Source: Limnochordaceae bacterium (lineage in GTDB: Bacteria > Bacillota > Limnochordia > Limnochordales > DUMU01). Taken from it: DNA of 64,000 bases. A program made the position numbers and the translations under genes. The stretch is from contig JADBKQ010000007.1 in NCBI GenBank assembly GCA_014896305.1, positions 54,328 through 118,327 on the forward strand. Direction: 5' to 3'. Shown in pieces: positions 16,853-28,509 of this stretch (positions within the stretch are counted from its first letter, which is position 1; each line of letters starts with the position of its first letter). Under the pieces are notes generated by a model. The model was not told where the DNA came from. It searched no databases and saw only the letters and a list, made by a program, of their open reading frames with translations.

Positions 16853-17756
16853 GCGCGGGAGTGTAGATGACTGGCCGGCACACGCACACCGGCGGCCTGA
16901 CCTGGGCCCCATTGTGCGCGATCTCTTCGGCATCCTGATTGGAGGGGCGATCACCGCGGCCGGGCTCGACCTTTTCCTGATCCCTGCGAAGATCGCGGCC
17001 GGTGGAGTGAGCGGTCTGGCCACGGTCATTCACTACGTGGTCGGCGGCTCAGTGGGTACGATCATGCTCCTTTTCAACATCCCTTTGTTCCTGGCGGGCA
17101 TGCGGTATCTGGGCGCCCACTTCGGTGTCAAGACGCTCTGGGGAGCAGTGACGCTTTCGGTCCTGGTAGACGTGTTCGCCCCTTACATGAGCCCCCTCAC
17201 ACACGACCCGCTGCTTGCCTCCATCTATGGTGGTGCGGTCACAGGGATCGGCATGGGGCTCACTTTCCGTTTCGGCGGCACCACCGGCGGCACCGACATT
17301 GGCGCTGCCCTGTTGCGCCACTTCACTCCGCTCACCGTCGGACAGGGGCTAATGGTTTTGGACGGGGCGGTGATCTTGCTGGCTGGCCTCACATTCGGTC
17401 CTGAGCTCGCCCTTTATGCGCTCCTTACGGTCTTCATCTCAGCTCGGACCATTGACCTTGTCCAGGAGGGGCCGGGCTATGCGAAGTGTGCTTACATCAT
17501 CTCCAATGACCCGGAGCGGATTTCGACGCGTATCCTCCAGGAGATGGAGCGGGGCGTCACGGCATTGCGGGGTGTCGGCAAGTACACAGGAACGCCGCGG
17601 GAAGTCCTGATGGTGATCGTCTCCCGGAGCGAGATCACGAAACTCAAAGAGGTGGTTCAGCAGGTGGATCCGAAGGCATTCGTCGTGATTTCGGACGCTC
17701 GCGAGGTGCTGGGAGAGGGATTTGACGAGCGCTTTCGCACTTCGGGGCCGTCGTAG
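16839..17756 (+). CDS. YitT-family membrane protein (DUF161 plus DUF2179)
   Basis: 305 residues from ATG 16839, overlapping the preceding gene by 14 bases. Residues about 25-210 carry five or six membrane helices with the family motif 'GLDLFLIPAKIAAGGVSGLA' and 'RFGGTTGGTDIGAALL'. Residues 215-290 are the cytoplasmic DUF2179 domain (AYIISNDPERISTRILQEME, 'GVTALRGVGKYTGTPREVLM', 'PKAFVVISDAREVLGEGF'). Function of the family is not established. The Bacillus homologue yvjA sits in the same ctpB-prfB interval, supporting orthology by position. Confidence 0.88.
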   Translation: MFSSKRGSVDDWPAHAHRRPDLGPIVRDLFGILIGGAITAAGLDLFLIPAKIAAGGVSGLATVIHYVVGGSVGTIMLLFNIPLFLAGMRYLGAHFGVKTLWGAVTLSVLVDVFAPYMSPLTHDPLLASIYGGAVTGIGMGLTFRFGGTTGGTDIGAALLRHFTPLTVGQGLMVLDGAVILLAGLTFGPELALYALLTVFISARTIDLVQEGPGYAKCAYIISNDPERISTRILQEMERGVTALRGVGKYTGTPREVLMVIVSRSEITKLKEVVQQVDPKAFVVISDAREVLGEGFDERFRTSGPS

Positions 17757-17946
17757 AGCAGATGTAGAGCGTCGCACGGCAACTAGCAGCCGGCCGGCCG
17801 TGAGCGGGCATTGGAAAAGGCCGGTCCTGGCAAGCCAGGGTCTGGCCCCCCATCGTGTATACTGAGTACCGTAGGTGAGGTGCAGCCAGTGGCGATCCAA
17901 TGGCGGTCCAGTGGCGACGATGAACGCGGGGAGGGGCGCTAGGGTG

Positions 17947-19215
17947 ATGGGGCGACGGGCGTTGGCGATCGTGGCAGCCTTGCTCATGCTGGCCAGTGGC
18001 TGGGTGGGACTGGCAGTCTGGCGGGCATTGGCGGCGGCCGGGTCCAGCTTGTCTCAACTGGAAACTGTGATGGAAATCGTCTCTTTGACCAAGACCAACT
18101 ATGTGGATCCGGTTAGTGCCACAGACCTGCTGCGCAAATATGTCCAAACGGGCACCATTGACGGGATGCTCAGTGTGCTGGGTGATCCCTACACCCGTTA
18201 CCTTGACCCTCCTTCCTGGCAGGAGCTCCAGATCCATACGAGTGCGAACTTTGCCGGGGTGGGCATGTACTTGGCCCAAAAGGAGAATCAACTCATCGTC
18301 CAGGCCCCGATTCCGGGTTCACCGGCGCAAGCGGCCGGAGTGCAGCCGGGCGACGTGATCGTGAAAATCGGGGACCGCAGCACGGCCGGAATGTCTCAAG
18401 ACGAGGCAGTCGGCTTGATCCGGGGGCCGGCTGGCACCACCGTCCGGCTCGAACTGCAGCGAGCCGGGGTGGCCCGCCCTATTGTTGTTGAACTGCGGCG
18501 GCAGGTGGTCCACGTGCCCACCGTGACCGGGGTGACCATGCTCCCCGGAGGCGTTGGATACCTTCGCTTGACCGAGTTCAGTGAACCATCGCCGGGCCAA
18601 CTGGATCAGGCACTCAATCGGCTGCGGGCTCAAGGAATGCAAGCGCTACTCCTCGACCTGCGGTCCAACCCGGGGGGGCTGTTGGAGACTTCGGTGGCTG
18701 TAGCCAGCCGGTTTCTGGACTCCGGGCCCATCGTCTACGTGGTGAGCCGCAATGCGCAAACGCAGGTGTACTCGGCCATCCCGAGGATACCGACGGCCGT
18801 CTACGACCTGCCCATGGTTGTTCTGGTGAACGGGGGCACTGCCTCTGCTGCCGAGATCGTCTCCGGAGCGTTGCAGGATGCGGGCCGGGCCAAGCTGGTG
18901 GGCACGAGGACCTTCGGCAAGGGGCTAGTGCAGACCTTGATCCCGCTGCGCAGCGGCGGAGCTTTGTCGCTGACCACATCCCGCTATCTGACCCGGGCGA
19001 AGCGGACAATCCACCACACAGGAATCGTCCCGGATGTTGTGGTGCCTGACCCGCCGGTCGATAAACTCGCGGACTATCTTTTCCGCGACCGCGCTCAGCT
19101 GGACGACCCACAGCTTCGGGCCGGTTACGAGCTGCTCTTGCGGGAACTGGCCGCCGGCCCATCCGGGGCAACAGGTGCGAGCGGGGCGGTTCAGCCGGAA
19201 CAGAAGGCAGCGTAA
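17947..19215 (+). CDS. ctpB: S41 family carboxy-terminal processing protease (CtpB-like)
   Basis: 422 residues from ATG 17947 (GGAGG about 10 bases upstream; ATG 17920 is possible). One N-terminal membrane anchor, then the substrate-cap helices, a PDZ domain (about 95-175: 'GVGMYLAQKENQLIVQAPIP', 'AGVQPGDVIVKIGDRSTAG') and the protease core. The catalytic serine is S300 in 'NGGTASAAEIV' and the lysine K325 in 'GTRTFGKGLVQ', with the 25-residue spacing of CtpB. In B. subtilis CtpB cleaves SpoIVFA during sporulation; the same substrate cannot be assumed, as no sporulation gene is visible here. The Ala/Gly-rich C-terminus is short. Confidence 0.92.
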   Translation: MGRRALAIVAALLMLASGWVGLAVWRALAAAGSSLSQLETVMEIVSLTKTNYVDPVSATDLLRKYVQTGTIDGMLSVLGDPYTRYLDPPSWQELQIHTSANFAGVGMYLAQKENQLIVQAPIPGSPAQAAGVQPGDVIVKIGDRSTAGMSQDEAVGLIRGPAGTTVRLELQRAGVARPIVVELRRQVVHVPTVTGVTMLPGGVGYLRLTEFSEPSPGQLDQALNRLRAQGMQALLLDLRSNPGGLLETSVAVASRFLDSGPIVYVVSRNAQTQVYSAIPRIPTAVYDLPMVVLVNGGTASAAEIVSGALQDAGRAKLVGTRTFGKGLVQTLIPLRSGGALSLTTSRYLTRAKRTIHHTGIVPDVVVPDPPVDKLADYLFRDRAQLDDPQLRAGYELLLRELAAGPSGATGASGAVQPEQKAA

Positions 19216-19218
19216 GGT

Positions 19219-20580
19219 ATGGGGGAGAAGATCACGGGGCTGTGGCCGCTGGTCAAGCTCTTGCTCCAGGTCATCAGCCAGAGCCTGGGTAGTCCCGAGT
19301 TTCTAGTCTGGATGGCGCTGGCGATGCTCCTGGTCTACTGGCAATATCGTCGCCAGGCCGCTTTTGTGCGGGATATGTGGGGGCAGGTAGCCTTCTCGGC
19401 CTGGCAGGAGACGCTTGACTCTCTGGTAGCTGGCGTCTTCGGCGGTTTACTGGCCGGGCTCTTCCTGATAGGCCTGGGAATCTCTCTGAGTGACAGCGGT
19501 ATTCTCTATCTCTGGCCTCTCGCCTTGCTCCTCATGTTCTTTCATCCCCGCTACCTTTGCTTCAGCTACGGGGGTGGGCTGTTGGCCCTCTGGAAGTTGC
19601 TCACCGGCGATCCGGCCTCCGTCCACGTTCCGGCCCTGGTGGGGCTGGTGGCCGTTTTGCATGGCGTGGAGGCCTTTCTGATCGCCTGGATGGGGGCGAG
19701 CAAGGCGCAGCCCGTCTATGTTCGTCGACCTGAAGGCAAAACGGTTGGCGGTTACCTGCTGCAGCGGTTGTGGCCTATTCCAACCCTGGGGATCTCGCTC
19801 GTTTGGGTGGCTCAAAGTCAGCTGGCTGGCTTAACGGACGCCCTCAAGTCGGTCCCAACCCCCTCCTGGTGGCCCTTATTAGCCGGGAGCGCACCGGCGG
19901 GGAGCGTATTGGGGACAGCCACTGGCAGTGCGGGCAATTCCTTTTCTCCTGTACTGATCGTCTTGCCCATTGTCGCCGCTTTGGGTTACAGCGATTTGAC
20001 CATCACCCAGCTGCCCCAGGCCAAGGCCAAGCGGTCTGCTCAATGGCTGGGCCTGTACAGTGTCGCGTTGCTCGGCCTGGCTCTGGCGGCGCAGTATGGC
20101 GGGACCTTCTCCACCTTTTTCAGTGCACTGGCCGCTCTGGCCATGCCGCTGGGGCACGAGGCGGTCATCTACCTGGGCCAGCACGGGGAGGTTCGCCGGA
20201 CAGCTTTGTTCGCGGTACCAGAGGGAGACCCATCACCATTGCGGATCATGGCGGTAATGCCGGGGTCGCCTGCAGCCCAGCTCGGGCTGCAGGTGGGGGA
20301 CGCCCTCCTGCGAGTCAACGGGGAACCGGTCTCGGCTGCCGATCAATTACGGCAGTTGCTGGCGTCCAGTGTTGGCCTGGTGGCGGAGATCCAGCGGGGA
20401 GACAAGAGGGTCACCCTGGAGTATAGCGGGCGCGCCTTTCCTCTGGGGATCGTCCTCACCCCCAGTCCAGAAGAGCAGGTGGCGTTGCCGTTGGTAGAAG
20501 ACACGTTCTTTGACGGGATCCGGCGTTGGCTGGGGCGCAGGGTCGGCGGCCAGACGCCGCCGACCGCGCGGCCGAAGTGA
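19219..20580 (+). CDS. PDZ-domain polytopic membrane protein (MinJ-like)
   Basis: 453 residues. About eight hydrophobic helices between residues 10 and 325 are followed by a C-terminal PDZ domain (about 340-420: 'RIMAVMPGSPAAQLGLQVGD', 'LLRVNGEPVSAADQLRQLL'). This topology and the position three bases after the ctpB stop match Bacillus MinJ (YvjD), which bridges DivIVA and MinD and places the division site. Low overall conservation of the membrane part prevents a firm name. A pathway without MinJ but with a general PDZ scaffold is equally possible. Confidence 0.8.
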   Translation: MGEKITGLWPLVKLLLQVISQSLGSPEFLVWMALAMLLVYWQYRRQAAFVRDMWGQVAFSAWQETLDSLVAGVFGGLLAGLFLIGLGISLSDSGILYLWPLALLLMFFHPRYLCFSYGGGLLALWKLLTGDPASVHVPALVGLVAVLHGVEAFLIAWMGASKAQPVYVRRPEGKTVGGYLLQRLWPIPTLGISLVWVAQSQLAGLTDALKSVPTPSWWPLLAGSAPAGSVLGTATGSAGNSFSPVLIVLPIVAALGYSDLTITQLPQAKAKRSAQWLGLYSVALLGLALAAQYGGTFSTFFSALAALAMPLGHEAVIYLGQHGEVRRTALFAVPEGDPSPLRIMAVMPGSPAAQLGLQVGDALLRVNGEPVSAADQLRQLLASSVGLVAEIQRGDKRVTLEYSGRAFPLGIVLTPSPEEQVALPLVEDTFFDGIRRWLGRRVGGQTPPTARPK

Positions 20581-20590
20581 GGGAGAGCAC

Positions 20591-22096
20591 GTGGAGACGG
20601 ATGAGAGCCGGCCGGCTGGGCCGGATGAGGCAGTCAGTTCGGAACAGACTGCGGCAGGGGCAACCCGCTCAGAACAACATCGGAGGAGAGCAACGGGTCT
20701 GGACCAAGCCGCGCCGGGGGCAGCCGGTCCGAACCGGCCCGCGGCGGGGGAGGGCGCTTCGAACCCCACCGCGGTTGGGGCAATCAGTTCAAACCGGCTC
20801 GTGAGAAGAGCTAGTGTGGATCAGCCTTTGGGTGGGATGGGAACAGAGAAAGCACCGCCGCCCCAGCCGCAGACAGAACGAATTCTTTTGGCCATACTAT
20901 CGCTCCTGCTTCTGGTGGGGGTAGCCGCGGCCGTGGTCGGCCTGGGCCAGCGCTTCCCTGCCCGTTCTCCCCTCGCTGCTCTGCCGGCTATGACCGGGTC
21001 TGATCGCTTGAGATCACCTGAGGCCGAGTCTTCTTCGGTTTCTTCTGGTGCTGCCGCCACTCCTGCGGGCACAGGGACGCCCCTTGACGTGCCTGGCGAG
21101 ACCCCGGTGTCGCGCCAGGAGCTGCCGCATACTGGCGGTACGGAGGACCCGCTGAAGATTGGCGATGGGCTTGCTTTCGCTCAGGGTGAGGCTCCGCCGG
21201 CTGTCGAGGAGGCAGAGCGTGGGCAGGCCGGGGAGGCTGGGCCAACTGCGCAGGCGGGGCAGGCAAAGGAGAATGACCGGTTGGGGCAGACCGGGGGAGG
21301 GGATGCGGCCGGCGCCGGTCCTGGAGCGGCCGATAAAGCTGGTACCACGTCGCGAACCCTGACTACAGCCGGAATGGCGGCGCCGCGGCTGGCGGTGGTG
21401 ATCGACGACTGGGGCTATCAATGGCCAGCGGCTCGCGACATTCTCTCCCTTCCATTTCCTCTCACGGCAGCAGTGTTACCGGACGCTCCATATAGTCGTG
21501 AACAGGCCCGGGCGGCCGCTGCTGCTGGATTTCAGGTGATCCTGCATATGCCCATGCAGCCCCTGGCAGAACTGCCTTTGTCCGCCATGGCCATTCGGGT
21601 GGATGAGAGCGATCGGGAAATCCGCCAGCAGGTGCTAGCCGCGTTGCAAGTCGTGCCTCAGGCGGTGGGGATCAGCAATCACCAGGGTTCGCGAGCCACG
21701 GCGGATTCCCGCGTCATGCGGGCAGTCTTGCAAGTAGCCAAAGAACAGGGCCTTTTCTTCCTGGACAGCCGCACAGGGCCTCATTCGGTGGTCACCCGTG
21801 TCGCCCAGCAACTGGGGGTGCCCACGGTGGAAAACGCCCTCTTCATCGATAATGTGGACTCGGTCTACAGCATCATGGCCCGTCTCCGCCAGGGAGCCGA
21901 GTTGGCTCGAAAACACGGGCAGGCGGTGGTGATCGGCCACGTGCACAAGGCGACCGCCCAGGCCCTTCATCTCATGTTGCCCACCCTGGCGCAAGAGGGC
22001 ATTCAGCTGGTGCACGTCTCAGAGCTCTTACCGGCTTTGCCTCCCTCGTCCGCTGTGACCGTCCCCGCAGATCCACCGGCGGCTGTGATACAATAA
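20591..22096 (+). CDS. Divergent polysaccharide deacetylase family protein
   Basis: 501 residues from GTG 20591 (GGGAG seven bases upstream). Residues 16-75 are six 10-residue repeats. A membrane helix follows (about residues 98-118), then a long Ala/Gly/Glu linker. The exported C-terminal domain (about 265-490) is a divergent NodB-type fold: 'RLAVVIDDWGYQWPAARDIL', 'LPFPLTAAVLPDAPYSREQA', 'FQVILHMPMQPLAE', 'GISNHQGSRATAD' and 'LFFLDSRTGPHSVV', the DUF610/YibQ pattern. Family members act on cell-envelope carbohydrate or are inactive; the DD and H...H motifs are present. The gene starts 11 bases after the PDZ protein. Confidence 0.85.
   Translation: METDESRPAGPDEAVSSEQTAAGATRSEQHRRRATGLDQAAPGAAGPNRPAAGEGASNPTAVGAISSNRLVRRASVDQPLGGMGTEKAPPPQPQTERILLAILSLLLLVGVAAAVVGLGQRFPARSPLAALPAMTGSDRLRSPEAESSSVSSGAAATPAGTGTPLDVPGETPVSRQELPHTGGTEDPLKIGDGLAFAQGEAPPAVEEAERGQAGEAGPTAQAGQAKENDRLGQTGGGDAAGAGPGAADKAGTTSRTLTTAGMAAPRLAVVIDDWGYQWPAARDILSLPFPLTAAVLPDAPYSREQARAAAAAGFQVILHMPMQPLAELPLSAMAIRVDESDREIRQQVLAALQVVPQAVGISNHQGSRATADSRVMRAVLQVAKEQGLFFLDSRTGPHSVVTRVAQQLGVPTVENALFIDNVDSVYSIMARLRQGAELARKHGQAVVIGHVHKATAQALHLMLPTLAQEGIQLVHVSELLPALPPSSAVTVPADPPAAVIQ
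20636..20815 (+). repeat. In-frame 30-nt tandem array (six 10-residue units)
   Basis: Anchor points GGAAC, AGAAC, GGACC, GAACC, GAACC and AAACC recur at 20641, 20671, 20701, 20731, 20761 and 20791, an exact 30-base period. The encoded units are SSEQTAAGAT, RSEQHRRRAT, GLDQAAPGAA, GPNRPAAGEG, ASNPTAVGAI and SSNRLVRRAS. They form the cytoplasmic tail ahead of the membrane helix of the deacetylase-like protein. Confidence 0.88.
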
Positions 22097-22141
22097 AAGG
22101 TCAGGGGAGCCGCGGGCAGAACCAAAACCAGGCCCTGGTTT
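22086..22141 (+). promoter_or_regulatory. uvrB promoter with adjacent palindrome
   Basis: TGATACAAT (22086-22094) is an extended -10 without a good -35. About 30 bases downstream AAACCAGG (22125-22132) and CCTGGTTT (22134-22141) form an 8-bp palindrome around one base, suitable for a dimeric regulator or an RNA hairpin. It does not resemble a LexA box of the Bacillus type. Confidence 0.5.
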
Positions 22142-22186
22142 CCCGGTTAGGGCGATGGACCCTGGGAGCGGAGGCGAACGAAGCGA

Positions 22187-24307
22187 GTGGCCGAACAACG
22201 TCGCTTTCATGTGGTCTCTGAGTACGAGCCCAAGGGAGATCAGCCGCAAGCTATCGCCAAGCTGGTCGAGGGGGTACGAAAGGGCCTGAAAGCCCAGACG
22301 TTGCTGGGCGTGACGGGCAGCGGTAAGACGTATACCATGGCCAAGGTGATCGAGGCGGTGCAAAAGCCAACGCTGGTCATTGCCCACAACAAGACGCTAG
22401 CGGCACAGCTCGCCTCCGAGTTTCGCCAGTTTTTCCCTGACAACGCAGTTCACTACTTCGTTAGCTACTACGACTACTACCAGCCTGAGGCATACGTGCC
22501 GCAGACCGATACCTACATCGAGAAAGACTCCTCCATCAACGAAGAGATCGACCGGTTGCGCCACGCCGCCACGTCAGCGCTTTTTGAACGGCGGGATGTG
22601 CTCATCGTCGCCAGCGTCTCTTGCATCTACGGCCTGGGTTCACCGGAAGATTACATGGCGATGACTCTTTCCCTCAAAAATGGTGACTTTCGTGACCGGC
22701 AGTCGATCCTGCGCCAGCTCATCGGGCTTCAGTATGAGCGTAACGACGTGGGCTTTCGGCGAGGCACGTTCCGCGTGCGGGGTGACGTGATCGAGATCAT
22801 TCCGGCTTACAGCGAGAATGTGATTCGCATCGAGTTGTTCGGCGATGAGGTCGATCGCATCCTGGAGCTGGATCCAGTGACGGGAGAAGTGCTGGGGCAG
22901 CTGGACACGGTGCGGATCTACCCGGCCACCCACTACATCACTCCCGCGGACAAGCTCCGCCGGGCCGTGGAGTCTATTGAAGAGGAACTGGAGCAACGGT
23001 TGCGGCAGCTGCGGGGGGAAGGAAAGCTTCTCGAGGCCCAGCGTCTCGAACAGCGCACCCGTTACGACATCGAAATGCTGCAGCAGGTGGGATACTGCTC
23101 CGGCATCGAGAACTACTCCCGCCATTTGACCGGGCGGGCCCCGGGGGAGGCGCCGGCCTGTTTGATCGACTACTTCCCCAAAGACTTCCTGCTCATGATC
23201 GACGAGTCGCACCAGACCATCCCACAATTGGGGGCTATGTACGAGGGAGACCGCTCCCGCAAACAGACGCTGGTGGACTACGGCTTCCGGCTCCCTTCGG
23301 CTCTGGATAACCGTCCGCTGCGCTTCGAGGAGTTCGAACGGCTCATCAACCAGGTTATCTTTGTTTCTGCCACACCTGGTCCCTATGAGCGGGCTCATTC
23401 GGCTCAGGTGGTGGAACAGTTGATCCGGCCCACCGGCCTGGTCGATCCAGAAGTGGTGGTGCGTCCGGTCAAAGGGCAAATTGACGACCTGCTGGCGGAA
23501 ATCCGGGCGGTGGTGCAGCGGGGAGAGCGGGTACTGGTCACCACCTTGACCAAGAAGATGGCGGAAGACTTGACCGATTACCTGGCCGATGCCAGTATTC
23601 GGGTCCGCTACCTGCACTCGGAAATCGAGACGTTGGAACGCGTCGAAATCCTGCGGGGCTTGCGCCTGGGCGAGTTCGATGTGCTGGTCGGTATCAACCT
23701 TTTGCGAGAAGGGCTGGATCTGCCCGAGGTTTCGCTGGTGGCGATCTTGGATGCGGATCAAGAAGGCTTCCTGCGTTCGGAGACTTCGCTGATTCAAACC
23801 ATTGGGCGGGCGGCCCGGAATGTTCATGGAAAGGTTATTCTGTATGCGGACCGGATAACCGATTCTATGAATAGAGCCATCAACGAAACCGAACGCCGCC
23901 GGGCGATCCAGATCCGCTACAACCAGGAGCACCATATCACGCCCAGGACGATCCAGAAAGCGGTGCATGACATCGTAGCTGCCACCCGCGGACAGCAGGA
24001 GGAAAACGAGCCCCAGCCGGTGCAACAGCTGAACGGGAAGCTGGCGGCGCCCGTCGGTACCGGCAGCCTGGACGACCGGCGTGAATGGGGTGGCCGCCAC
24101 CCGGCACCGTGGTCCCGGGCACGGTTCGGGCGGGCACAACAGGTACGGGAGCAGGCAGAGAAGTTGTCCGCACATGAACTGGCGAAGAGAATTCAGCAAC
24201 TGGAGCAGGAGATGTTTGGCGCTGCCGAAAAACTCGAGTTTGAGCGGGCAGCGGAGCTACGAGACGAGCTGGCCATTTTGCGGGAGGTTCTGGCGGCAGC
24301 CAGTTGA
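22187..24307 (+). CDS. uvrB: Excinuclease ABC subunit B
   Basis: 706 residues. UvrB is the damage-verifying helicase-like subunit of nucleotide excision repair, loaded by UvrA and cut-competent with UvrC. Motifs in order: '[19 protein letters not shown]', Walker A 'GVTGSGKT', the beta-hairpin '[20 protein letters not shown]', '[20 protein letters not shown]', '[20 protein letters not shown]', '[12 protein letters not shown]'. The C-terminal UVR domain that binds UvrC is intact ('[20 protein letters not shown]'). A roughly 45-residue low-complexity linker (Gly/Arg/Pro) before the UVR domain makes it longer than the usual 660. GTG start. uvrB-uvrA adjacency, here with a GNAT between, is as in Bacillus. 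Confidence 0.98.
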   Translation: MAEQRRFHVVSEYEPKGDQPQAIAKLVEGVRKGLKAQTLLGVTGSGKTYTMAKVIEAVQKPTLVIAHNKTLAAQLASEFRQFFPDNAVHYFVSYYDYYQPEAYVPQTDTYIEKDSSINEEIDRLRHAATSALFERRDVLIVASVSCIYGLGSPEDYMAMTLSLKNGDFRDRQSILRQLIGLQYERNDVGFRRGTFRVRGDVIEIIPAYSENVIRIELFGDEVDRILELDPVTGEVLGQLDTVRIYPATHYITPADKLRRAVESIEEELEQRLRQLRGEGKLLEAQRLEQRTRYDIEMLQQVGYCSGIENYSRHLTGRAPGEAPACLIDYFPKDFLLMIDESHQTIPQLGAMYEGDRSRKQTLVDYGFRLPSALDNRPLRFEEFERLINQVIFVSATPGPYERAHSAQVVEQLIRPTGLVDPEVVVRPVKGQIDDLLAEIRAVVQRGERVLVTTLTKKMAEDLTDYLADASIRVRYLHSEIETLERVEILRGLRLGEFDVLVGINLLREGLDLPEVSLVAILDADQEGFLRSETSLIQTIGRAARNVHGKVILYADRITDSMNRAINETERRRAIQIRYNQEHHITPRTIQKAVHDIVAATRGQQEENEPQPVQQLNGKLAAPVGTGSLDDRREWGGRHPAPWSRARFGRAQQVREQAEKLSAHELAKRIQQLEQEMFGAAEKLEFERAAELRDELAILREVLAAAS

Positions 24308-24380
24308 GGGAGATCGGGAGGCAAGCCGGCGGTCATAGCTGCGAGGGTGGTCGGGTTCGGGGTAGCAGGGGGGAGGTTCA

Positions 24381-24926
24381 TTGGTCAACCGGGCGCTGGC
24401 ACTGGCCCGCACGGGAATACGGGTACGGCGGGCCAACTGGAGAGACAAAGAGGCCATTCTCGAGCTCTTGCGGATTCTGCACGAACAGGTGTTGGGGGTG
24501 AAAACCCCTCCCCGGATGCAGCTCGCTCGCATCCTGGATCAGCATTTAGACAGCCCGCTCTACAGCGTACTGGTGGCAGAATGGGAAGGGGAGCTGCCCC
24601 CTGGCGAGGGGACTGGCTGTGTCAGCCACAGGGGGACTCGCCCCATCGTAGGCTTGCTCAGCCTTTCGTTTCGCAGTACGCTGCTTCATGCCGGGGTCAG
24701 TGGATTGTTAGATGAATTGGTGGTCGCCCCGGGATACCGGAATCAAGGGGTCGCCCGGGTATTGGTGGAAGAGGCATTTCGGGTGGCCCAGGCCGCGGGC
24801 TGCCATGAGTTGGAGGTCAGCACCCAGGCGGACAACGAAAGTGCATTGGCCCTGTATGAATCGGCCGGGTTCGTCCGACAGGGGATATGGCTGGAGCGGG
24901 AGTTCGACCAGCCAGAGCGGGGCTAG
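24381..24926 (+). CDS. GNAT family N-acetyltransferase
   Basis: 181 residues from TTG 24381 (GGGGGAGGT five bases upstream). A single GNAT domain spans about 15-175: N-terminal '[20 protein letters not shown]', the acetyl-CoA binding loop in '[20 protein letters not shown]' (the RNQGVA form of Q/RxxGxG/A), and '[14 protein letters not shown]' at the end, as in RimI-like enzymes. A 20-residue insert around residue 75 is less typical. Substrate unknown. It sits between uvrB and uvrA, 73 bases from one and 84 from the other, so it is probably in the same transcript without being a repair gene. Confidence 0.88.
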   Translation: MVNRALALARTGIRVRRANWRDKEAILELLRILHEQVLGVKTPPRMQLARILDQHLDSPLYSVLVAEWEGELPPGEGTGCVSHRGTRPIVGLLSLSFRSTLLHAGVSGLLDELVVAPGYRNQGVARVLVEEAFRVAQAAGCHELEVSTQADNESALALYESAGFVRQGIWLEREFDQPERG

Positions 24927-25010
24927 GTTGGGGAGCCTGCAAGCAACCCCGGCAGGGTGGCGGCCCTGGCGAGCGGGCCATCAGGTTGGGCTCGTGGGAG
25001 GACAAAGAGT

Positions 25011-27950
<2,940 letters not shown>

Positions 27951-28158
27951 CTTCGCTGCGGCCTGACCCAGCCCCAACTCCAGCCCCAGCCACGCGTTGA
28001 CGCCTCCCGACTTTGTTCGTGGCAAGGTGGGGGGGTGTTCTGCCCCACGGCCGGCTTTCCTTGCTGCCGAATAGCCCCATTGGATCATCCAAACGGGAAC
28101 GCGTACCTACACCTCGCCTGCTTTCGCTACGTAGAGTGGTCCGAAGGGAGGTGGGTGG

Positions 28159-28443
28159 ATGCCAGCTGTCAACGAAGAACGCCGACGGCTACGCCAGGAG
28201 TACTTCCAGAAACGTCGGCAACTGGTCCAGTCGTTCGCACAGGCGCTGACGGAACTGGGTCGGGAATATCGTCGGCAGCGAGCCCAGCTGTTTGCCCGTG
28301 CCTGCAAGCAGCCAGAAGGCGGCGGCGAGCAGCCTGGGTCGGCCGATCCGCTTAGCCCCGACGGGGCACAGCCTGCGCAGCCGAAGCAATGGGAGTCGAC
28401 GGCGTCAGCCCCGCCGCAGGCAGCCGATTCGTTGGGCGACTAG
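28159..28443 (+). CDS. Small charged hypothetical protein
   Basis: 94 residues, GGGAGGTGGG six bases before ATG. Residues 5-48 are one strongly charged amphipathic helix (NEERRRLRQEYFQKRRQLVQ, then 'RQRAQLFARAC'), followed by a Pro/Ala/Gly/Gln-rich tail. No family recognised. The excellent ribosome site and GC-biased third positions favour a real gene. It lies between uvrA and uvrC; the 208 bases before it contain a GTGGGG/CCCCAC hairpin (about 28028-28050) without a T-run and nothing else notable. Confidence 0.55.
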   Translation: MPAVNEERRRLRQEYFQKRRQLVQSFAQALTELGREYRRQRAQLFARACKQPEGGGEQPGSADPLSPDGAQPAQPKQWESTASAPPQAADSLGD

Positions 28444-28471
28444 ACGAGCGCAGCCATCGCCTGCCTCCTCC

Positions 28472-28495
28472 GTCCTACTGCTATACTAATAGGAC
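28472..28495 (+). promoter_or_regulatory. uvrC promoter inside an inverted repeat
   Basis: Extended -10 TGCTATACT (28479-28487) is enclosed by GTCCTA (28472-28477) and TAGGAC (28490-28495), a perfect 6-bp inverted repeat with a 12-base centre. A protein bound there would block polymerase, so an operator is plausible. The uvrC start is at 28510, so the leader is very short. Confidence 0.5.
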
Positions 28496-28509
28496 GAGGG
28501 GGAGTAGCC

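Noticed and set aside
12240..24199. Very long reverse-strand frames across secA and uvrB
   Set aside because: They mirror highly conserved forward genes and are antisense artefacts of codon bias.
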